Shown: one piece after another, positions 26,147 through 35,683 of the stretch | How the letters are laid out: each line of letters starts with the position of its first letter | Position numbering within the stretch: position 1 is the first letter of the stretch | From: a virus | Reading direction: 5' to 3' (one strand) | Length of the DNA stretch: 64,000 bases | Virus record (IMG/VR): IMGVR_UViG_3300038454_000106 | Span: 1-64,000 of that record | The notes under the pieces: generated by a model | Databases searched by the model: none | The model's input: the letters and a program-made list of their open reading frames with translations, nothing else | What the model was told of the DNA's origin: nothing | Program-made: the position numbers and the translations under genes

Positions 26147-26665
26147 ATGATGGTGACGGGCAGTGAGATCAAGGAGGCGATCAATCGCTGGAAGCTGACG
26201 CTCGAGATGGTCGAGAAGCGATTCAAGCCATCCCTCATGGTCTTTCCAGGCGATGAGAAGGACCATCCGGACGAGCTAGCCCTTCAGATCATGACCGCCG
26301 AGTACGCGATCGCGCGGCTCCAGTACGCGCAGACGCTGTACAACAACCACGTCACGGTGGAGGTGGAGGGCGCCAAGATGTCGCTCGCTGAGGCCGTGCG
26401 TCTGGTGGGCAGCGCGGGCCGGATGAGCAAGCGGTGGCGTGAGGCCATCGTCGAGGAGCGGGATCGGTTCGGCCCGCGTGACGACCTCACGCGCAAGGCC
26501 GATGAGATCTACGCCCAGCGTGTTCTCGCCGCGGAAGAGGTGACGAAGCGTGCCAAGCGAGCGCTCAAGCGTGCGAGCGCGCTGCGCAACGCGATCGGTG
26601 GCGGCAACAACACGTCCGTCGCTGCGGCCGATATCCAGTTGGACCCCTCGCTTCTCGCGGAGTAG
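26147..26665 (+). CDS. DIP1984-like helical protein
   Basis: 172 residues, all helical. LQYAQTLYNNHVTVEVEGAK and MSLAEAVRLVGSAGRMSKRW recall DIP1984/DUF6847-type proteins, in which an N-x-T-turn joins two long helices. Function of that family is unknown. Last gene before the acyl-CoA dehydrogenase region. Confidence 0.65.
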   Translation: MMVTGSEIKEAINRWKLTLEMVEKRFKPSLMVFPGDEKDHPDELALQIMTAEYAIARLQYAQTLYNNHVTVEVEGAKMSLAEAVRLVGSAGRMSKRWREAIVEERDRFGPRDDLTRKADEIYAQRVLAAEEVTKRAKRALKRASALRNAIGGGNNTSVAAADIQLDPSLLAE

Positions 26666-26891
26666 GGGGGCCAGTGGGGGACGCGGGAGCGAATCTCCTC
26701 ATTACGGTCTAGCGACCGTGGAACTCGCCACCAAGTGCGAAGCCGTTCTCGTTCTGAGGACGTTGGCATGGCTTAGGCCATTGACCAGCCGAACCATCAA
26801 GAGCGCATTCGCTATCTGGGCAAGAGTCTGCTCTGTCCTGCTTCGCTTCCGTCGTCCCCTCTTTTTTTCCAGTCCAAATAAGCAAGTCCAA
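26666..26891. other. Intergenic region before the dehydrogenase
   Basis: 226 bases without a gene on either strand that looks real. It has a C/T-rich run ending in TTTTTTT near 26865 and the element CAGTCCAAATAAGCAAGTCCAAAT, in which GTCCAAAT(A) occurs twice just before the ATG. No clear Shine-Dalgarno is visible. It likely carries the dehydrogenase's own promoter. Confidence 0.4.
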
Positions 26892-28043
26892 ATGCGCGAT
26901 CGCTTCTTTGACTCTCTCCTCGATGACACCCATCGCCAGTTCTACGACTCGTGCCGGCGCTTCGCGGCCGAGCAGATCGCACCCTGCGCCAGCGATTGGG
27001 AAGAGAACGAGTCGTTCCCCCGCGATCTCTACGGGCGAGCGGCGGCGGCCGGCATCCTCGCGCCGCACCTGCCGAGCGAGTACGGCGGCGGTGGTGGCGA
27101 CGCCTTGCACGCGGTCCTGCAGGTCGAGGCGCTCATGCACGGAGGCAACGGCGGAGTCGTCGCCGGCCTAACCAGCCTAGCGATCGCCCTGCCGCCGATC
27201 CTCACACTCGGCGACGAATCCCAGCGTCGTCATTTCGTGCCGCCCGTCCTCGCCGGCGACAGGATCGCGGCGCTCGCGGTCACCGAACCGAGCACCGGAT
27301 CCGATGTTGCCGCATTGCGCACGCGCGCGGTCCGCCACGGAAACGACTACGTGCTCAACGGCGAGAAGGTGTTCATCACCAGCGGCGTTCGCGCCGACGT
27401 CGTCGCGGTCCTCGCTCGCACTAGTGACGCGCCGCACCGCGGCCTTACTTTCTTCGTCGTCGAGAAGGGCACGCCGGGATTCACTGTCTCGACGTCCTTG
27501 AAGAAGATGGGCTGGCGATCGAGCGATACCGCGCTCCTAGCGTTCGAAGATTGCGCCGTGCCGGCGGCCAACCGCCTCGGCGAGGAGGGCAGCGGCTTCG
27601 GGGCCGCGATGAGCAACTTCCAGATGGAGCGCCTGATCCTCGCTACCTTCGGACACGCTGGTGCCGAGGTCTCACTCGCCGAGGCCGAACGCTACGTTGG
27701 CGAGCGCTGGACGTTCGGCAGGCCCCTGAGCGAGCACCAGGTGATCCGGCACAAACTGGCCCGCATGGCGACGCTGGTGCGGGCGGCGAAGTGCTTCGAT
27801 TACCTCGTCGCCGACGCCATGCGCCGAGGCATCGACACCATCGAGGAGGTGAGCGAGGCCAAGAACTTTGCGAGCGAGGTCGGCCAAGAGGTCTGCTTCG
27901 AGGCCGTGCAGATATTCGGTGGCCTCGGCTACATGCGCGAGACCGCCGTTGAACGAATGTATCGCGATGTCCGACTCCTGTCGATCGGAGGCGGCACGTC
28001 GGAGATGATGAACGAAGTCATCGCAAAGAAGCGTCTATTGTGA
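26892..28043 (+). CDS. Acyl-CoA dehydrogenase
   Basis: 383 residues, the normal length. FAD/substrate motifs in order: AVTEPSTGSD (129-138), NGEKVFITSG (156-165), FGRPLSEHQ (275-283), QIFGGLGYMRE (340-350) and SIGGGTSEMM (364-373). The Glu of the medium-chain enzyme's active site is replaced in the last motif. E246 in NFQMERLILA lies where isovaleryl-CoA-type enzymes carry their base, so branched-chain or similar acyl-CoA is the likelier substrate. It looks intact and functional. An oxidative metabolic enzyme is out of place among phage-like genes and was probably captured from a host. Confidence 0.95.
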   Translation: MRDRFFDSLLDDTHRQFYDSCRRFAAEQIAPCASDWEENESFPRDLYGRAAAAGILAPHLPSEYGGGGGDALHAVLQVEALMHGGNGGVVAGLTSLAIALPPILTLGDESQRRHFVPPVLAGDRIAALAVTEPSTGSDVAALRTRAVRHGNDYVLNGEKVFITSGVRADVVAVLARTSDAPHRGLTFFVVEKGTPGFTVSTSLKKMGWRSSDTALLAFEDCAVPAANRLGEEGSGFGAAMSNFQMERLILATFGHAGAEVSLAEAERYVGERWTFGRPLSEHQVIRHKLARMATLVRAAKCFDYLVADAMRRGIDTIEEVSEAKNFASEVGQEVCFEAVQIFGGLGYMRETAVERMYRDVRLLSIGGGTSEMMNEVIAKKRLL

Positions 28044-28054
28044 GGAGCGTCTCG

Positions 28055-28156
28055 ATGAAGGATTGGAACGTAGGGGACGCACACGGCGACCCGATCGCCG
28101 CGGCACCCGCTGCGTATGCCGAGGTCTACGCTGCTCACCGACGACAACCGCTGTAG
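28055..28156 (+). pseudogene. Short ORF, possible remnant of a dehydrogenase partner gene
   Basis: 33 codons starting MKDWNVGDAHGDP, with GAGGAG upstream of the ATG and only 11 bases after the dehydrogenase stop. The opening recalls MaoC-like hydratases that sit beside acyl-CoA dehydrogenases in host operons, but nothing further is preserved. It is either a truncated remnant or a genuine small ORF. The rest of the gap to 28339 shows no gene. Confidence 0.3.
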
Positions 28157-28339
28157 CGCCTACGCGGCACAGCCCACCGCATGCCGAACCCATCTCGTCG
28201 CATGAGCTGGGGTTCGCTGCGCTCTGGTACGCGCCAATAGCGGTGATGGTCCGGTGCTGGAGGTGCCGGAATCGTTGAGCGTGCATCTCGTCAAGGTCTC
28301 GCGTTCATAACGCCGTCTCGGAGCTGCATGCTCGGTGGC

Positions 28340-28702
28340 ATGTCCAGGCCCCGCACGTATCCACCCGACGTCGGCCGGCTCCTCGAGCTGGTCGTGATGC
28401 ATAGCCCCACCTGTGCGTGCGGAGAGGAGGCGCACGCGCGCCTCGCGCGCGATGTCATCGCAGCGCTCGATCTCGATCCGGTGTCCATCATCCTCGATGC
28501 ACCGGCTCGCACCGCGCTGGTGACCGTCCCAACGGTGTGGACAGTCTACGACCTCTTGCGGCTCTTCGGCTCCGTGCGGATGGTAGCGACTCGAGGCCGC
28601 TTGGGCGGCGAGTCCTTGCCCGTCGCCGACACGCTTGCCTGGCTCCGGATCCGCGATGACGAGGTCATCTTCCTGCGCTCGTTGGATGGGCTCGGCTTCT
28701 GA
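28340..28702 (+). CDS. Hypothetical 120-residue protein
   Basis: Read from the ATG at 28340 (an upstream one lies at 28328). Contains HSPTCACGEEAH and a folded-looking body, LVTVPTVWTVYDLLRLFGSV. It overlaps the tail of the convergent gene at 28546 by 157 bases; the overlap covers that gene's low-complexity end, so this frame is the better supported there. No family recognised. Confidence 0.55.
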   Translation: MSRPRTYPPDVGRLLELVVMHSPTCACGEEAHARLARDVIAALDLDPVSIILDAPARTALVTVPTVWTVYDLLRLFGSVRMVATRGRLGGESLPVADTLAWLRIRDDEVIFLRSLDGLGF

Positions 28703-29139
28703 GCCGAGGCCTCCGACGACTCGGGCGGCCCGGGACGACGGTATCCCCAGAAGCTACATGCATCGTCGGGGAGACTGTCGACGACATCTGGCAAGCACGA
28801 GAGGTCGGAAAGATCTTGGCCCAAGAGCCACGTGACGAAGGGCTCGAACATCGGACATACCCAGATCCGATGCCGGTTGAGTGACTCCTTCACGTGCGCG
28901 GCACGCTGTTCCCGATTCTCCTTGATGCGATATGATGGAAAGGCAAAGCGGCAGCCCTCGCCCGTGTATAGATCGTCGACCCAGATCGTTGCGCGGGGAT
29001 AGTTGCAGAACCTACGAAGCAGGTACTCAGGAGCGATCCGGCTCATGTAGTTGTACTCGTCGTGTTCAAACAGCCGGACCATGAACTTGCCATGGTTGAA
29101 CTGGCCGACGTCCGTGGCCTCGATGATCTTGCAGATCAC
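28546..29139 (-). CDS. Hypothetical protein with disordered tail
   Basis: 197 residues. The first ~145 look real and aromatic-rich (HDEYNYMSRIAPEYLLRRFC, RHRIWVCPMFEPFVTWLLGQ). The last 50 are Ser/Lys/Arg-rich where the convergent gene overlaps. Start overlaps the upstream gene's stop by ATGA. It ends a long minus-strand operon from 31302 or beyond. No family recognised. Confidence 0.7.
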   Translation of the reverse strand: MICKIIEATDVGQFNHGKFMVRLFEHDEYNYMSRIAPEYLLRRFCNYPRATIWVDDLYTGEGCRFAFPSYRIKENREQRAAHVKESLNRHRIWVCPMFEPFVTWLLGQDLSDLSCLPDVVDSLPDDACSFWGYRRPGPPESSEASAQKPSPSNERRKMTSSSRIRSQASVSATGKDSPPKRPRVATIRTEPKSRKRS

Positions 29140-29441
29140 GAGAACTCATTTCCGTTGGCGGGCTCTCGGAGCCACCGAGGGTCGATCATACGCACGTTGG
29201 CCATGAGATGGAGCATGCGGTGCAGTAGCGGTCCCCCTTCATCGATGAACCAGACCTCATCGATGTAGCCCTCGGTCGCGGTGATCTGGAGCAGGGTGTA
29301 GCCAACCTGGACCCATGCGAAGCTTGGGATCGCCGCACAGGTGGGAGCCTCGGACCCGACCCTCTCCTGTATCGCCTCGCCGACCAGGATCCAGTGGCGG
29401 ATCCGATTCAGCAACCATCGTCCGCGCTCGTGCGTTGTCAT
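29136..29441 (-). CDS. Hypothetical 101-residue protein
   Basis: ATG at 29441. Contains PSFAWVQVGYTLLQITATEG and HRMLHLMANVRMIDPRWLRE. Coupled to the next gene by ATGA. No family recognised. Confidence 0.7.
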   Translation of the reverse strand: MTTHERGRWLLNRIRHWILVGEAIQERVGSEAPTCAAIPSFAWVQVGYTLLQITATEGYIDEVWFIDEGGPLLHRMLHLMANVRMIDPRWLREPANGNEFS

Positions 29442-29484
29442 CGAGAGTGGTCGTAGCACATGCGTTGACCGCTGGAAGCCATCC

Positions 29485-29961
29485 TCACGCTATGCGCACG
29501 AAGCTTGGCCCCTCGAGTGATCGCCATAGATCTGTCGGGGTGACCTTGCCTGGATCCAACAGAGCCCACTCTGGGATCTGGCGCCGATCTGGATCCAGGA
29601 CGAGCACCAGTCGGACACACGTCCAGCGCGGGCGGTGACCATCGAGTCGCCAGTGTGCGCGTCTCGCGCGGAAGGGCCAGCCAAGCACGTCACCCACGTC
29701 GTAGGGCTTGCCGAGCTGCTGGAGCGCATAGGTGAGGCCGAGGCGGACATCGCGCAGCACGCGGTACTCGGCGAGCAGCCGGTAGCCGTGCTCGCCAATG
29801 GTCGTGCGGGGCTCGAGGGCCACACCCTCCCTGTGTGCATGGAGGGCGTGATCCCCGAGCCCGATCGCGACGTGGCTCGCGGGTCCACCCGTGAACCACT
29901 GGATCAGCCGGCCCGTAGGTCCATCATTGGTGAGTACGAGGATGGTCGGTTGCCCGATCAT
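29485..29961 (-). CDS. Permuted NlpC/P60 (YiiX-like) protein
   Basis: 158 residues from the ATG at 29961. Begins MIGQPTILVLTNDGPTGRLI, then the His element GGPASHVAIGLGDHALHAH, LGKPYDVGDVLGWPFR, and the Cys element RWTCVRLVLVLD. The His-before-Cys order is that of circularly permuted papain-like (YiiX/DUF830) enzymes, which cut or transfer amide or ester bonds on lipids or cell-wall peptides. The catalytic Cys and His look present; the substrate is unknown. Confidence 0.7.
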   Translation of the reverse strand: MIGQPTILVLTNDGPTGRLIQWFTGGPASHVAIGLGDHALHAHREGVALEPRTTIGEHGYRLLAEYRVLRDVRLGLTYALQQLGKPYDVGDVLGWPFRARRAHWRLDGHRPRWTCVRLVLVLDPDRRQIPEWALLDPGKVTPTDLWRSLEGPSFVRIA

Positions 29962-29984
29962 CCTCGAAGCGTACCCGGAGAGCC

Positions 29985-30557
29985 TCAGTTGGAGCTTTTC
30001 TTGATGGGCACAGCATGGATCGCGAACCCGAGAGTGATCTGGTCCACTGGATGCCAGGGCTGCTTGAATAACCCTGCCGGTGTGACGATGGTGACGTCCT
30101 GTAATCTCGTCGACTGACAATACCGCACAACGATCGTACCGTCGCGATAGAGAGAGACGCCCGCGAACACGTGACAGGCCGCTTCCGGGATCTCTACCTC
30201 GCAGACATCAGGGTCATTGAGGTGTAGCTCGTTGCCGATCGCGGTGATGATTTGTGCCGCAAGGTCCGTCGATGACATGCCGACGTCAACGATCAAGCCG
30301 ATAAGCTCTCGTGTCTCAAGGCAGAGGAAGCAGGCAGTGATCTCCCGCGTGTAGGCAGTGATCTCCCGCGCCATCATGTTCTGTGGGTCACAGGCAGTGA
30401 TCTCCCGCGTGTCGGCAGTGATCTCCCGCGTGTCCATCGTGTTCTGTGGGTCACGCCAACTGAGCGTGACATGCACCAGCGTCGACCCTGGTAGGATCCT
30501 GATCTCGATGACGCGCCAGTTGCTCGGCGTCTCCAAGTTCATCTTGAGGACGGTCAT
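29985..30557 (-). CDS. Hypothetical protein with internal TREITA repeats
   Basis: 190 residues, start coupled to the upstream stop (ATGA). Residues ~35-75 consist of EITA-type repeats separated by DPQN(T)M, encoded by the tandem repeat at 30333-30455. Flanking parts are ordinary mixed alpha/beta (VEIPEAACHVFAGVSLYRDG). No family recognised. The repeat is in-frame and may vary in copy number. Confidence 0.7.
   Translation of the reverse strand: MTVLKMNLETPSNWRVIEIRILPGSTLVHVTLSWRDPQNTMDTREITADTREITACDPQNMMAREITAYTREITACFLCLETRELIGLIVDVGMSSTDLAAQIITAIGNELHLNDPDVCEVEIPEAACHVFAGVSLYRDGTIVVRYCQSTRLQDVTIVTPAGLFKQPWHPVDQITLGFAIHAVPIKKSSN
30333..30455. repeat. Coding tandem repeat, two ~60-bp units
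   Basis: GGCAGTGATCTCCCGCG occurs at 30333, 30353, 30393 and 30413. Two pairs are each followed by a TGTTCTGTGGGTCAC element, giving units of 60 and 63 bases. It encodes the TREITA/DPQN segment of the 29985 protein. Confidence 0.85.
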
Positions 30558-30856
30558 GGGCTGCCACCCAATTGACTGATCGGGGCCTGCCAGCAGCGCC
30601 GGCACCCACCGGCGCATTGCAGTAAAACACGCTCACCGCGGGTCACGATGGCCTCCATGCGACTGTCACAGATGGGACACGTGAGAACGTATGGCGGGCT
30701 AAATTGGCCGGTTCCCTCGTGCGGCTCATAGGTCCGCATCACGACGTGACTGCTATCGCCATTGACGAGTGCAGCCACTTGCGCGAGACGCTCAGCGTGC
30801 TCCGCGTTGTTGGCGAGTACCGTGATCAGGATCCAGTGATCCTGTCGTGTCTTCAC
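30554..30856 (-). CDS. Zinc-ribbon-like small protein
   Basis: 100 residues. An N-terminal alpha/beta part, then LTCPICDSRMEAIV and LLQCAGGCRRCW, giving two Cys pairs for a zinc site. Overlaps both neighbours by ATGA. Function unknown; such ribbons often bind nucleic acid or protein. Confidence 0.75.
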   Translation of the reverse strand: MKTRQDHWILITVLANNAEHAERLAQVAALVNGDSSHVVMRTYEPHEGTGQFSPPYVLTCPICDSRMEAIVTRGERVLLQCAGGCRRCWQAPISQLGGSP

Positions 30857-31302
30857 GGCTCACCTCCCATCGCGGTGACGGTCAGGAACACGTGACCGGC
30901 CTCGTACTTCGCGATGAGCCAGCCGCTCACGCCTTGACCGCGTCCACAGGCCGCGTTGGGCGTGTCCAGGCGCGCGGTCCACCAGCGCGGCCGGTCACTG
31001 TCGAGGGCCCAGCCCCAAGCGGCTGGAACGTACTCACGGGGCTTGGCGTGAAGGTCGTCGCAGAGGTGTTCGAAGTCGTGGAGGTCACCGTTGAAGCGGA
31101 CGTAGCCCCAGTAGAGGCCCGCACCCGCACCATCACTCAGCTCGCCATATTCGGCCTCGACGCCGGACCGATTGGCAAGGGACACGTTGATGATGCGCTC
31201 GATGCGGACCAGGTCATCGTTCCGGTGGAGATGGCCAAGAATGCCGCCCACCAAGAACGAGAGCATCACCAGGATGATAATGACGATTGACGTCCGGTTC
31301 AT
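30853..31302 (-). CDS. Small membrane-anchored protein after the DUF4157 gene
   Basis: 149 residues. N-terminal membrane anchor at about 5-24 ([20 protein letters not shown]), then a ~120-residue domain, probably periplasmic, with [20 protein letters not shown] and [19 protein letters not shown]. Its ATG overlaps the stop of the 1270-residue protein. That close coupling and the membrane location make it a candidate immunity or chaperone protein for it. No family recognised. Confidence 0.75.
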   Translation of the reverse strand: MNRTSIVIIILVMLSFLVGGILGHLHRNDDLVRIERIINVSLANRSGVEAEYGELSDGAGAGLYWGYVRFNGDLHDFEHLCDDLHAKPREYVPAAWGWALDSDRPRWWTARLDTPNAACGRGQGVSGWLIAKYEAGHVFLTVTAMGGEP

Positions 31303-34300
31303 GGGAGCACCTCTTTGGCTACGCGCCGATCGAGGTCGCTCATGTTCGGAGGACTTGGTGGTGCCTCACATGCTCGCTCCGGATCGTCCGGGTAGCAGAC
31401 GCGGTCAGGCACGGGTCGGTGGTTGGTGTCCTCAGTCAAGTGGAGCGACGACTCAACGCCGGTATCGCCCCAAACGCATGCCCCAGGGGGGCCAGCGACC
31501 GAGTCACCGGCATAGGCACCAACGGCTCCATCAGAGCCTGCATCGCTCTCCGTCTGCGAGATGCGGTCGCCGACCCGGTGCGGCTTGCCAGGCCAGCTCG
31601 CAAACTGCTCTCCATCGTGTTGGGTCACGGCCACAAATTCGCTCGTGATGTCATATGGCTTGCCGGGCATTGCGAAGCCCGCAGTGCGAACTTTCAGCTC
31701 GGCAACCGGAGGGCGGCCTGAATCCTTAGGTGTCTCCTTGTGGAAGTTGAATCCCTTTTTGTCGAAGTTCCAGTAGTCAAAGAAGAACAGCACACCCGTG
31801 AAGCGCCACATTCCCTCGGGCATGACTTCGACCTGACCGTTCCAGTGGATCGTGAAGTCGCCGAGCGTTGCGGACATGAGTGCGACGGCAGATCCACTTG
31901 CCACGACAGACTCGGTACCGCCACCAGCGGCCTTGAGCCGCTCCACCTGTGCCATGAACGCGTCCGAGCGCCGGATGTCGACGACGGGCTGGATTGCTGC
32001 CATCTCAGCTTTCGTCAGACAGATGCCCTCACCTGTGCCTCGGAGGTAGTGCGTTACGAGCTTGCGCTGCATAGGCTGGTCGAAGGGCGCCAGCCACATA
32101 CCGTCCATGAACCACTCGGAGGCACTGTAGGCAGCATCGAGAGCACCGTCGACCACGGCATGCTCAGCGGGTCCCGCATGGCCAGCCAGCTCGTCGAGCA
32201 CTGGCTCGGCCGACTTGCCCGCGACCACAGCGTCGGCGGCGCGGTCCGCATGCTTCTCGTAGAGGTCGCCGGTGTCACCGAGGCCATCCTTGAGATACAC
32301 GCCCGAGCGCTGCTGGACGACGTGAGCCGCCTCGTGCGCTGCGGTGTGGAGATCGGGTGTCCCACCGAAGGCGACGCGGTTGCCGGTCGCGAAGGCCATC
32401 GCGCCGAGGCCGTGGCACGCGTTGATCGCCGCCTCGTCGGTGTGCGCCTGGATCTTGCTCACGTCATGGCGACCGAAAGAGGCCTGGATCTGGCCGAGGA
32501 AGGGCAGCGTGCCAGCGGTGCCGCTGGTGCCCATGGCGGCCAGCTCGTGCGGGTCACCGCCGGTCCCGTCGTGCGTGTGCTTCTCCTGGATCGGTGCCTT
32601 CGGCGTCTCCAGCTTGGGCTTGACCTTCGCTATCCTGAATGCCTCCTCGGCGGGGAGGCCGTTCTTCCGGGCGTCGATCCACCGCAGACGATCGACCGAG
32701 CCTGGCCACTCTGGACGTACCGCGGTGGACCGCGCCACCAGCTCGGGCACGTCAGGGGACGTGTAGGGGTACAGTTCCGCGCCCGGCCACATGTTGGCGC
32801 CGGGTCCGGGCGCATCGAAGCGGCGCCAGCCACCTCCTCTGCCAACCTTCGGGCCCGTCGCATGCGCGGTGAAGTACTCATTGGGTGCATAGACCGGCTT
32901 GCGGAGGTGCTGTGCCGTCTGCTTCGCGATGCCATGCTCGCTCGATCCTGCGTACTCCGAGACAAGAATGACCCGCTCGTACTTGTGTAGGTCGGGGACG
33001 GTCTTCTTGATGTATTGCGCAAGACCGCGCGGCTTCAAGAAATGGCCCTGGAGTCCGCCTTGTCGTGGCACCCGTACCTCAAAGGCTTGCTGGGAGGGCA
33101 TGTGGAGCCCCCCTGGCACGCCCATTTGGGGAACATAGGGGCCCTTGACGACGACAACGAGCGAGCCAGGCAGGGCATCCACGCTATGGCCGAGCTGTGC
33201 AGCCTGCCTGTAGGGACCAACCCCGGCCCCGTTTTCGAGGATTGGATGTCCCACGACGATGACGTCGTTCTGGACGCTGTACAGCGTCGGCGCCGGTCCG
33301 CCTGCTCGCTGGCTCTGTGCATTGAGCAGATGGCTCTGTTCGTCCTGTCCCGCGGTGGGGATGCCGGTCTGCACGGGAGGCGGCTCGGGTGGTTCGGGCG
33401 GAGGGCGTCGGTATGAATCGAGCGGGATGATGTCCTGTTCGATCAGTGCAATCTCCTCGGGCGACAAGTCGCGTGTCGCTGCCAGGAGTGCGTCCTCTCG
33501 GAGCTGCTCAGGCTTCGCGTTCGAGGCCTCGGCCTTGATCGTGGCCTTGATCTCTTTGAGGGTCGCCAGCTTCTCGTGCCGCTCTGTGGCCTCGCGCTCG
33601 GCGCGCCTCGCGGCGAGCGCATCTTCTTTGCTGGCGTCCTGCACGGCCTCGACGCCATGGCGAAGCCGAGGCCATGGGCCACGGAGCAGGTTGCCCTCGT
33701 CGAGCACCCGCGTCAGTTCCGTGGCCTTGAGGATCCACTGCGTGATGTCACCCGCGGCGCTCAGTCTCTCGACCAGACGAGCGAGCGCGGCCCACTTCGA
33801 GCCGGCCTGTGCCGCCGCGGCAGCGCCGCACGTGAGCAGTGTGAGCGCGATCTGCGCCACGACGTACCCAAGCGCCTCCCCACGGAAGTGACCCCGCTGG
33901 TAGGGGTCCTCGGCGTCCCATTCCTTGGCGAAGTGCTCGCCCATGGCGCGCAGAGCGCCAGGCATCTCACCAAAGAAGTGGATCAACTTCTTGGCGATCA
34001 ACATCACGACGCCTGGGATGCCCGACGAGATCATCGTCTTGACCAGCTCGAAAGCGAGCTTGGCGGTTGGCAGGATGGCGCCAATGAGATCCGCGATCGA
34101 TTCATACACGCCGCGGATGACGCCAACACCAAAGCCGAGTGCGTAGTGTCCATCGGTGAGAATATCGTGAGCCGTGTCGATGATCGCATCGGCCGCGCGC
34201 GTGAACGGCGACGCGTACTGGAAGGCACGCAGCGTCGTGGCGTCCTTCCTCTCGCCGTTGAGGACCTGCAAGGCCTCCCGCGCCGAGCCAAGCACCGTCG

Positions 34301-35111
34301 CGAACCATCGACCGTTGATCGACGCGCCGCTCCTGAGATGGCTCTCGAGGATGCGCATCTGGTCGCAGGCCGCGCCGACGCTCATCATCGCCGTCGTCCG
34401 CGCCGCGCCGTAGTGGGCGAACCGCTCATAGACCTTGTCCGGCGAGGCGATCGAGAGCAACTTCTCGTTGACGACGTGGACCAGGGCGATGGCCTGGTCG
34501 CGATCCGTGCTCTCAATCTGGACGGCCGCTTGGACGTACGCCTCGATCTCCGCGACCGTGGCCGGGAGGCTAACGTATCCAGCACGCGCCTCGGTGAGCA
34601 CCCGCTGCTCTCGGTGCTGGGCCTCTTGGCCCTCGACGAAACGCCGCGTCGAGTCCGAGGTCGGCCGCGCGCTGCCACGCAAGCGCACGTGTGCGACCTG
34701 CTCTGCGTCCGCGCCAAGCAGCTCGAGGCTCGACTCGTGGCTCGTGGCGTGATCCTCTGGTCCACGCTCCGGCGCGAACGTCACCGGAACGATCATGACG
34801 CTGTGGGGCTCTACCGTCTGCGCCTTGACCTTGGCTTCGAAGGAGCGATCCGGGAGGATCGCCCCCGCGACCTCCACGGGCTCGTCGTGGGGATTGTGGA
34901 CATGGGCCACCTGCGTGGTCCGCTGGCCCCGTTCGGCGACCATACGGAGCTGCTCGGGCAGCGGCGCGAGCCGCTTGCCGCTCTGGTTCCGGATCCGAAA
35001 TTGGAGCGGCGGAACTTTGGGCTTGCGTCCTGGTCCTGGTGCGGGGTCAAGGTCGCCAGCGGTGTCCAGCGGCCGATGGGGGACTTCCGTCCCGGTATGT
35101 CGATGTTTCAT
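31299..35111 (-). CDS. DUF4157 polymorphic-toxin-like protein
   Basis: 1270 residues. Residues ~60-150 look like an Ig-like (ASH-type) domain. ~300-450 is a hydrophobic helical region ([20 protein letters not shown]). ~600-760 has alpha/beta features with [23 protein letters not shown]4157 lies around 875-945 with the zinc motif HEAAH at 926-930 in [16 protein letters not shown] ~325-residue C-terminal region with [18 protein letters not shown] follows. DUF4157 proteins are often cargo or self-processing parts of contractile injection systems and polymorphic toxins. No contractile injection genes are seen here. The C-terminal activity is unknown. Confidence 0.85.
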   Translation of the reverse strand: MKHRHTGTEVPHRPLDTAGDLDPAPGPGRKPKVPPLQFRIRNQSGKRLAPLPEQLRMVAERGQRTTQVAHVHNPHDEPVEVAGAILPDRSFEAKVKAQTVEPHSVMIVPVTFAPERGPEDHATSHESSLELLGADAEQVAHVRLRGSARPTSDSTRRFVEGQEAQHREQRVLTEARAGYVSLPATVAEIEAYVQAAVQIESTDRDQAIALVHVVNEKLLSIASPDKVYERFAHYGAARTTAMMSVGAACDQMRILESHLRSGASINGRWFATVLGSAREALQVLNGERKDATTLRAFQYASPFTRAADAIIDTAHDILTDGHYALGFGVGVIRGVYESIADLIGAILPTAKLAFELVKTMISSGIPGVVMLIAKKLIHFFGEMPGALRAMGEHFAKEWDAEDPYQRGHFRGEALGYVVAQIALTLLTCGAAAAAQAGSKWAALARLVERLSAAGDITQWILKATELTRVLDEGNLLRGPWPRLRHGVEAVQDASKEDALAARRAEREATERHEKLATLKEIKATIKAEASNAKPEQLREDALLAATRDLSPEEIALIEQDIIPLDSYRRPPPEPPEPPPVQTGIPTAGQDEQSHLLNAQSQRAGGPAPTLYSVQNDVIVVGHPILENGAGVGPYRQAAQLGHSVDALPGSLVVVVKGPYVPQMGVPGGLHMPSQQAFEVRVPRQGGLQGHFLKPRGLAQYIKKTVPDLHKYERVILVSEYAGSSEHGIAKQTAQHLRKPVYAPNEYFTAHATGPKVGRGGGWRRFDAPGPGANMWPGAELYPYTSPDVPELVARSTAVRPEWPGSVDRLRWIDARKNGLPAEEAFRIAKVKPKLETPKAPIQEKHTHDGTGGDPHELAAMGTSGTAGTLPFLGQIQASFGRHDVSKIQAHTDEAAINACHGLGAMAFATGNRVAFGGTPDLHTAAHEAAHVVQQRSGVYLKDGLGDTGDLYEKHADRAADAVVAGKSAEPVLDELAGHAGPAEHAVVDGALDAAYSASEWFMDGMWLAPFDQPMQRKLVTHYLRGTGEGICLTKAEMAAIQPVVDIRRSDAFMAQVERLKAAGGGTESVVASGSAVALMSATLGDFTIHWNGQVEVMPEGMWRFTGVLFFFDYWNFDKKGFNFHKETPKDSGRPPVAELKVRTAGFAMPGKPYDITSEFVAVTQHDGEQFASWPGKPHRVGDRISQTESDAGSDGAVGAYAGDSVAGPPGACVWGDTGVESSLHLTEDTNHRPVPDRVCYPDDPERACEAPPSPPNMSDLDRRVAKEVLP

Positions 35112-35138
35112 CTCACGGTTCTACGGCACCTCGCTGGC

Positions 35139-35420
35139 CTAGCTTCCTTTCCGGCACAGAGATACCCACGACGCGTGGCCGGTGACCGCAGCGGCCTCGG
35201 TGGTGTAGACCTCTCGGCAGAATGCTTGGCTCTCCCGCTTGACAACGTCGTGAGCGACCACGTGTGTTGTGAAAAGGGCGTCCTCCTGCCCACTCCAGAC
35301 CGTATGGACCGATACATTTCCGATCGTGTTTGCCGCGATGGCGACATAGCTCGGATCTGCGACCAGCTCGGCCCAGCGCTCGAGGCTGATCAGTCTACCC
35401 TGGCGGTCGCGTAGCCTCAT
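35139..35420 (-). CDS. Hypothetical protein, family Y paralogue
   Basis: 93 residues, ATG at 35420 overlapping the upstream stop. LRDRQGRLISLERWAELVAD, NVSVHTVWSGQEDALFTTHV and ASWVSL align by eye with the 43814 protein (LDRDGKPIDALEWDRL, IRTLWYGENFRREPILFDT). It is a recognisable paralogous family within this element; function unknown. Confidence 0.75.
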   Translation of the reverse strand: MRLRDRQGRLISLERWAELVADPSYVAIAANTIGNVSVHTVWSGQEDALFTTHVVAHDVVKRESQAFCREVYTTEAAAVTGHASWVSLCRKGS

Positions 35421-35683
35421 TCCTTCACGTCTAGTCGTCCCTGAAAGCGGCAGATCGGGCATTCGACGTGGATGATGACATTGTCATCGCGCTCGAATTC
35501 GGCGAGCACGGCGAGCAGGTCGGCGCTGTTGCACGCGGGGCACGGGACGCGTGGATCTGGGTTGTCAACGTCGTAGGAGACGGCATGGACCTGGCCACGT
35601 CGCGTGGCCATCGCCAGCACGAGATCGCTATGCTCCTCGATGGAGCCCGGCACCGTGATCGTGACGCGGGTGATCATCCTCAT
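35417..35683 (-). CDS. Small zinc-binding-like protein
   Basis: 88 residues. VPCPACNSADLLAVL and VECPICRFQG supply two CPxC knuckles about 30 residues apart. Coupled to neighbours on both sides by ATGA. Function unknown. Confidence 0.75.
   Translation of the reverse strand: MRMITRVTITVPGSIEEHSDLVLAMATRRGQVHAVSYDVDNPDPRVPCPACNSADLLAVLAEFERDDNVIIHVECPICRFQGRLDVKE

Noticed and set aside
33576-35414. Open frame of 612 codons on the plus strand
   Set aside because: Fully antisense to the DUF4157 gene, Arg/Asp/His-rich with no domain; an effect of GC-rich codon bias on the opposite strand.
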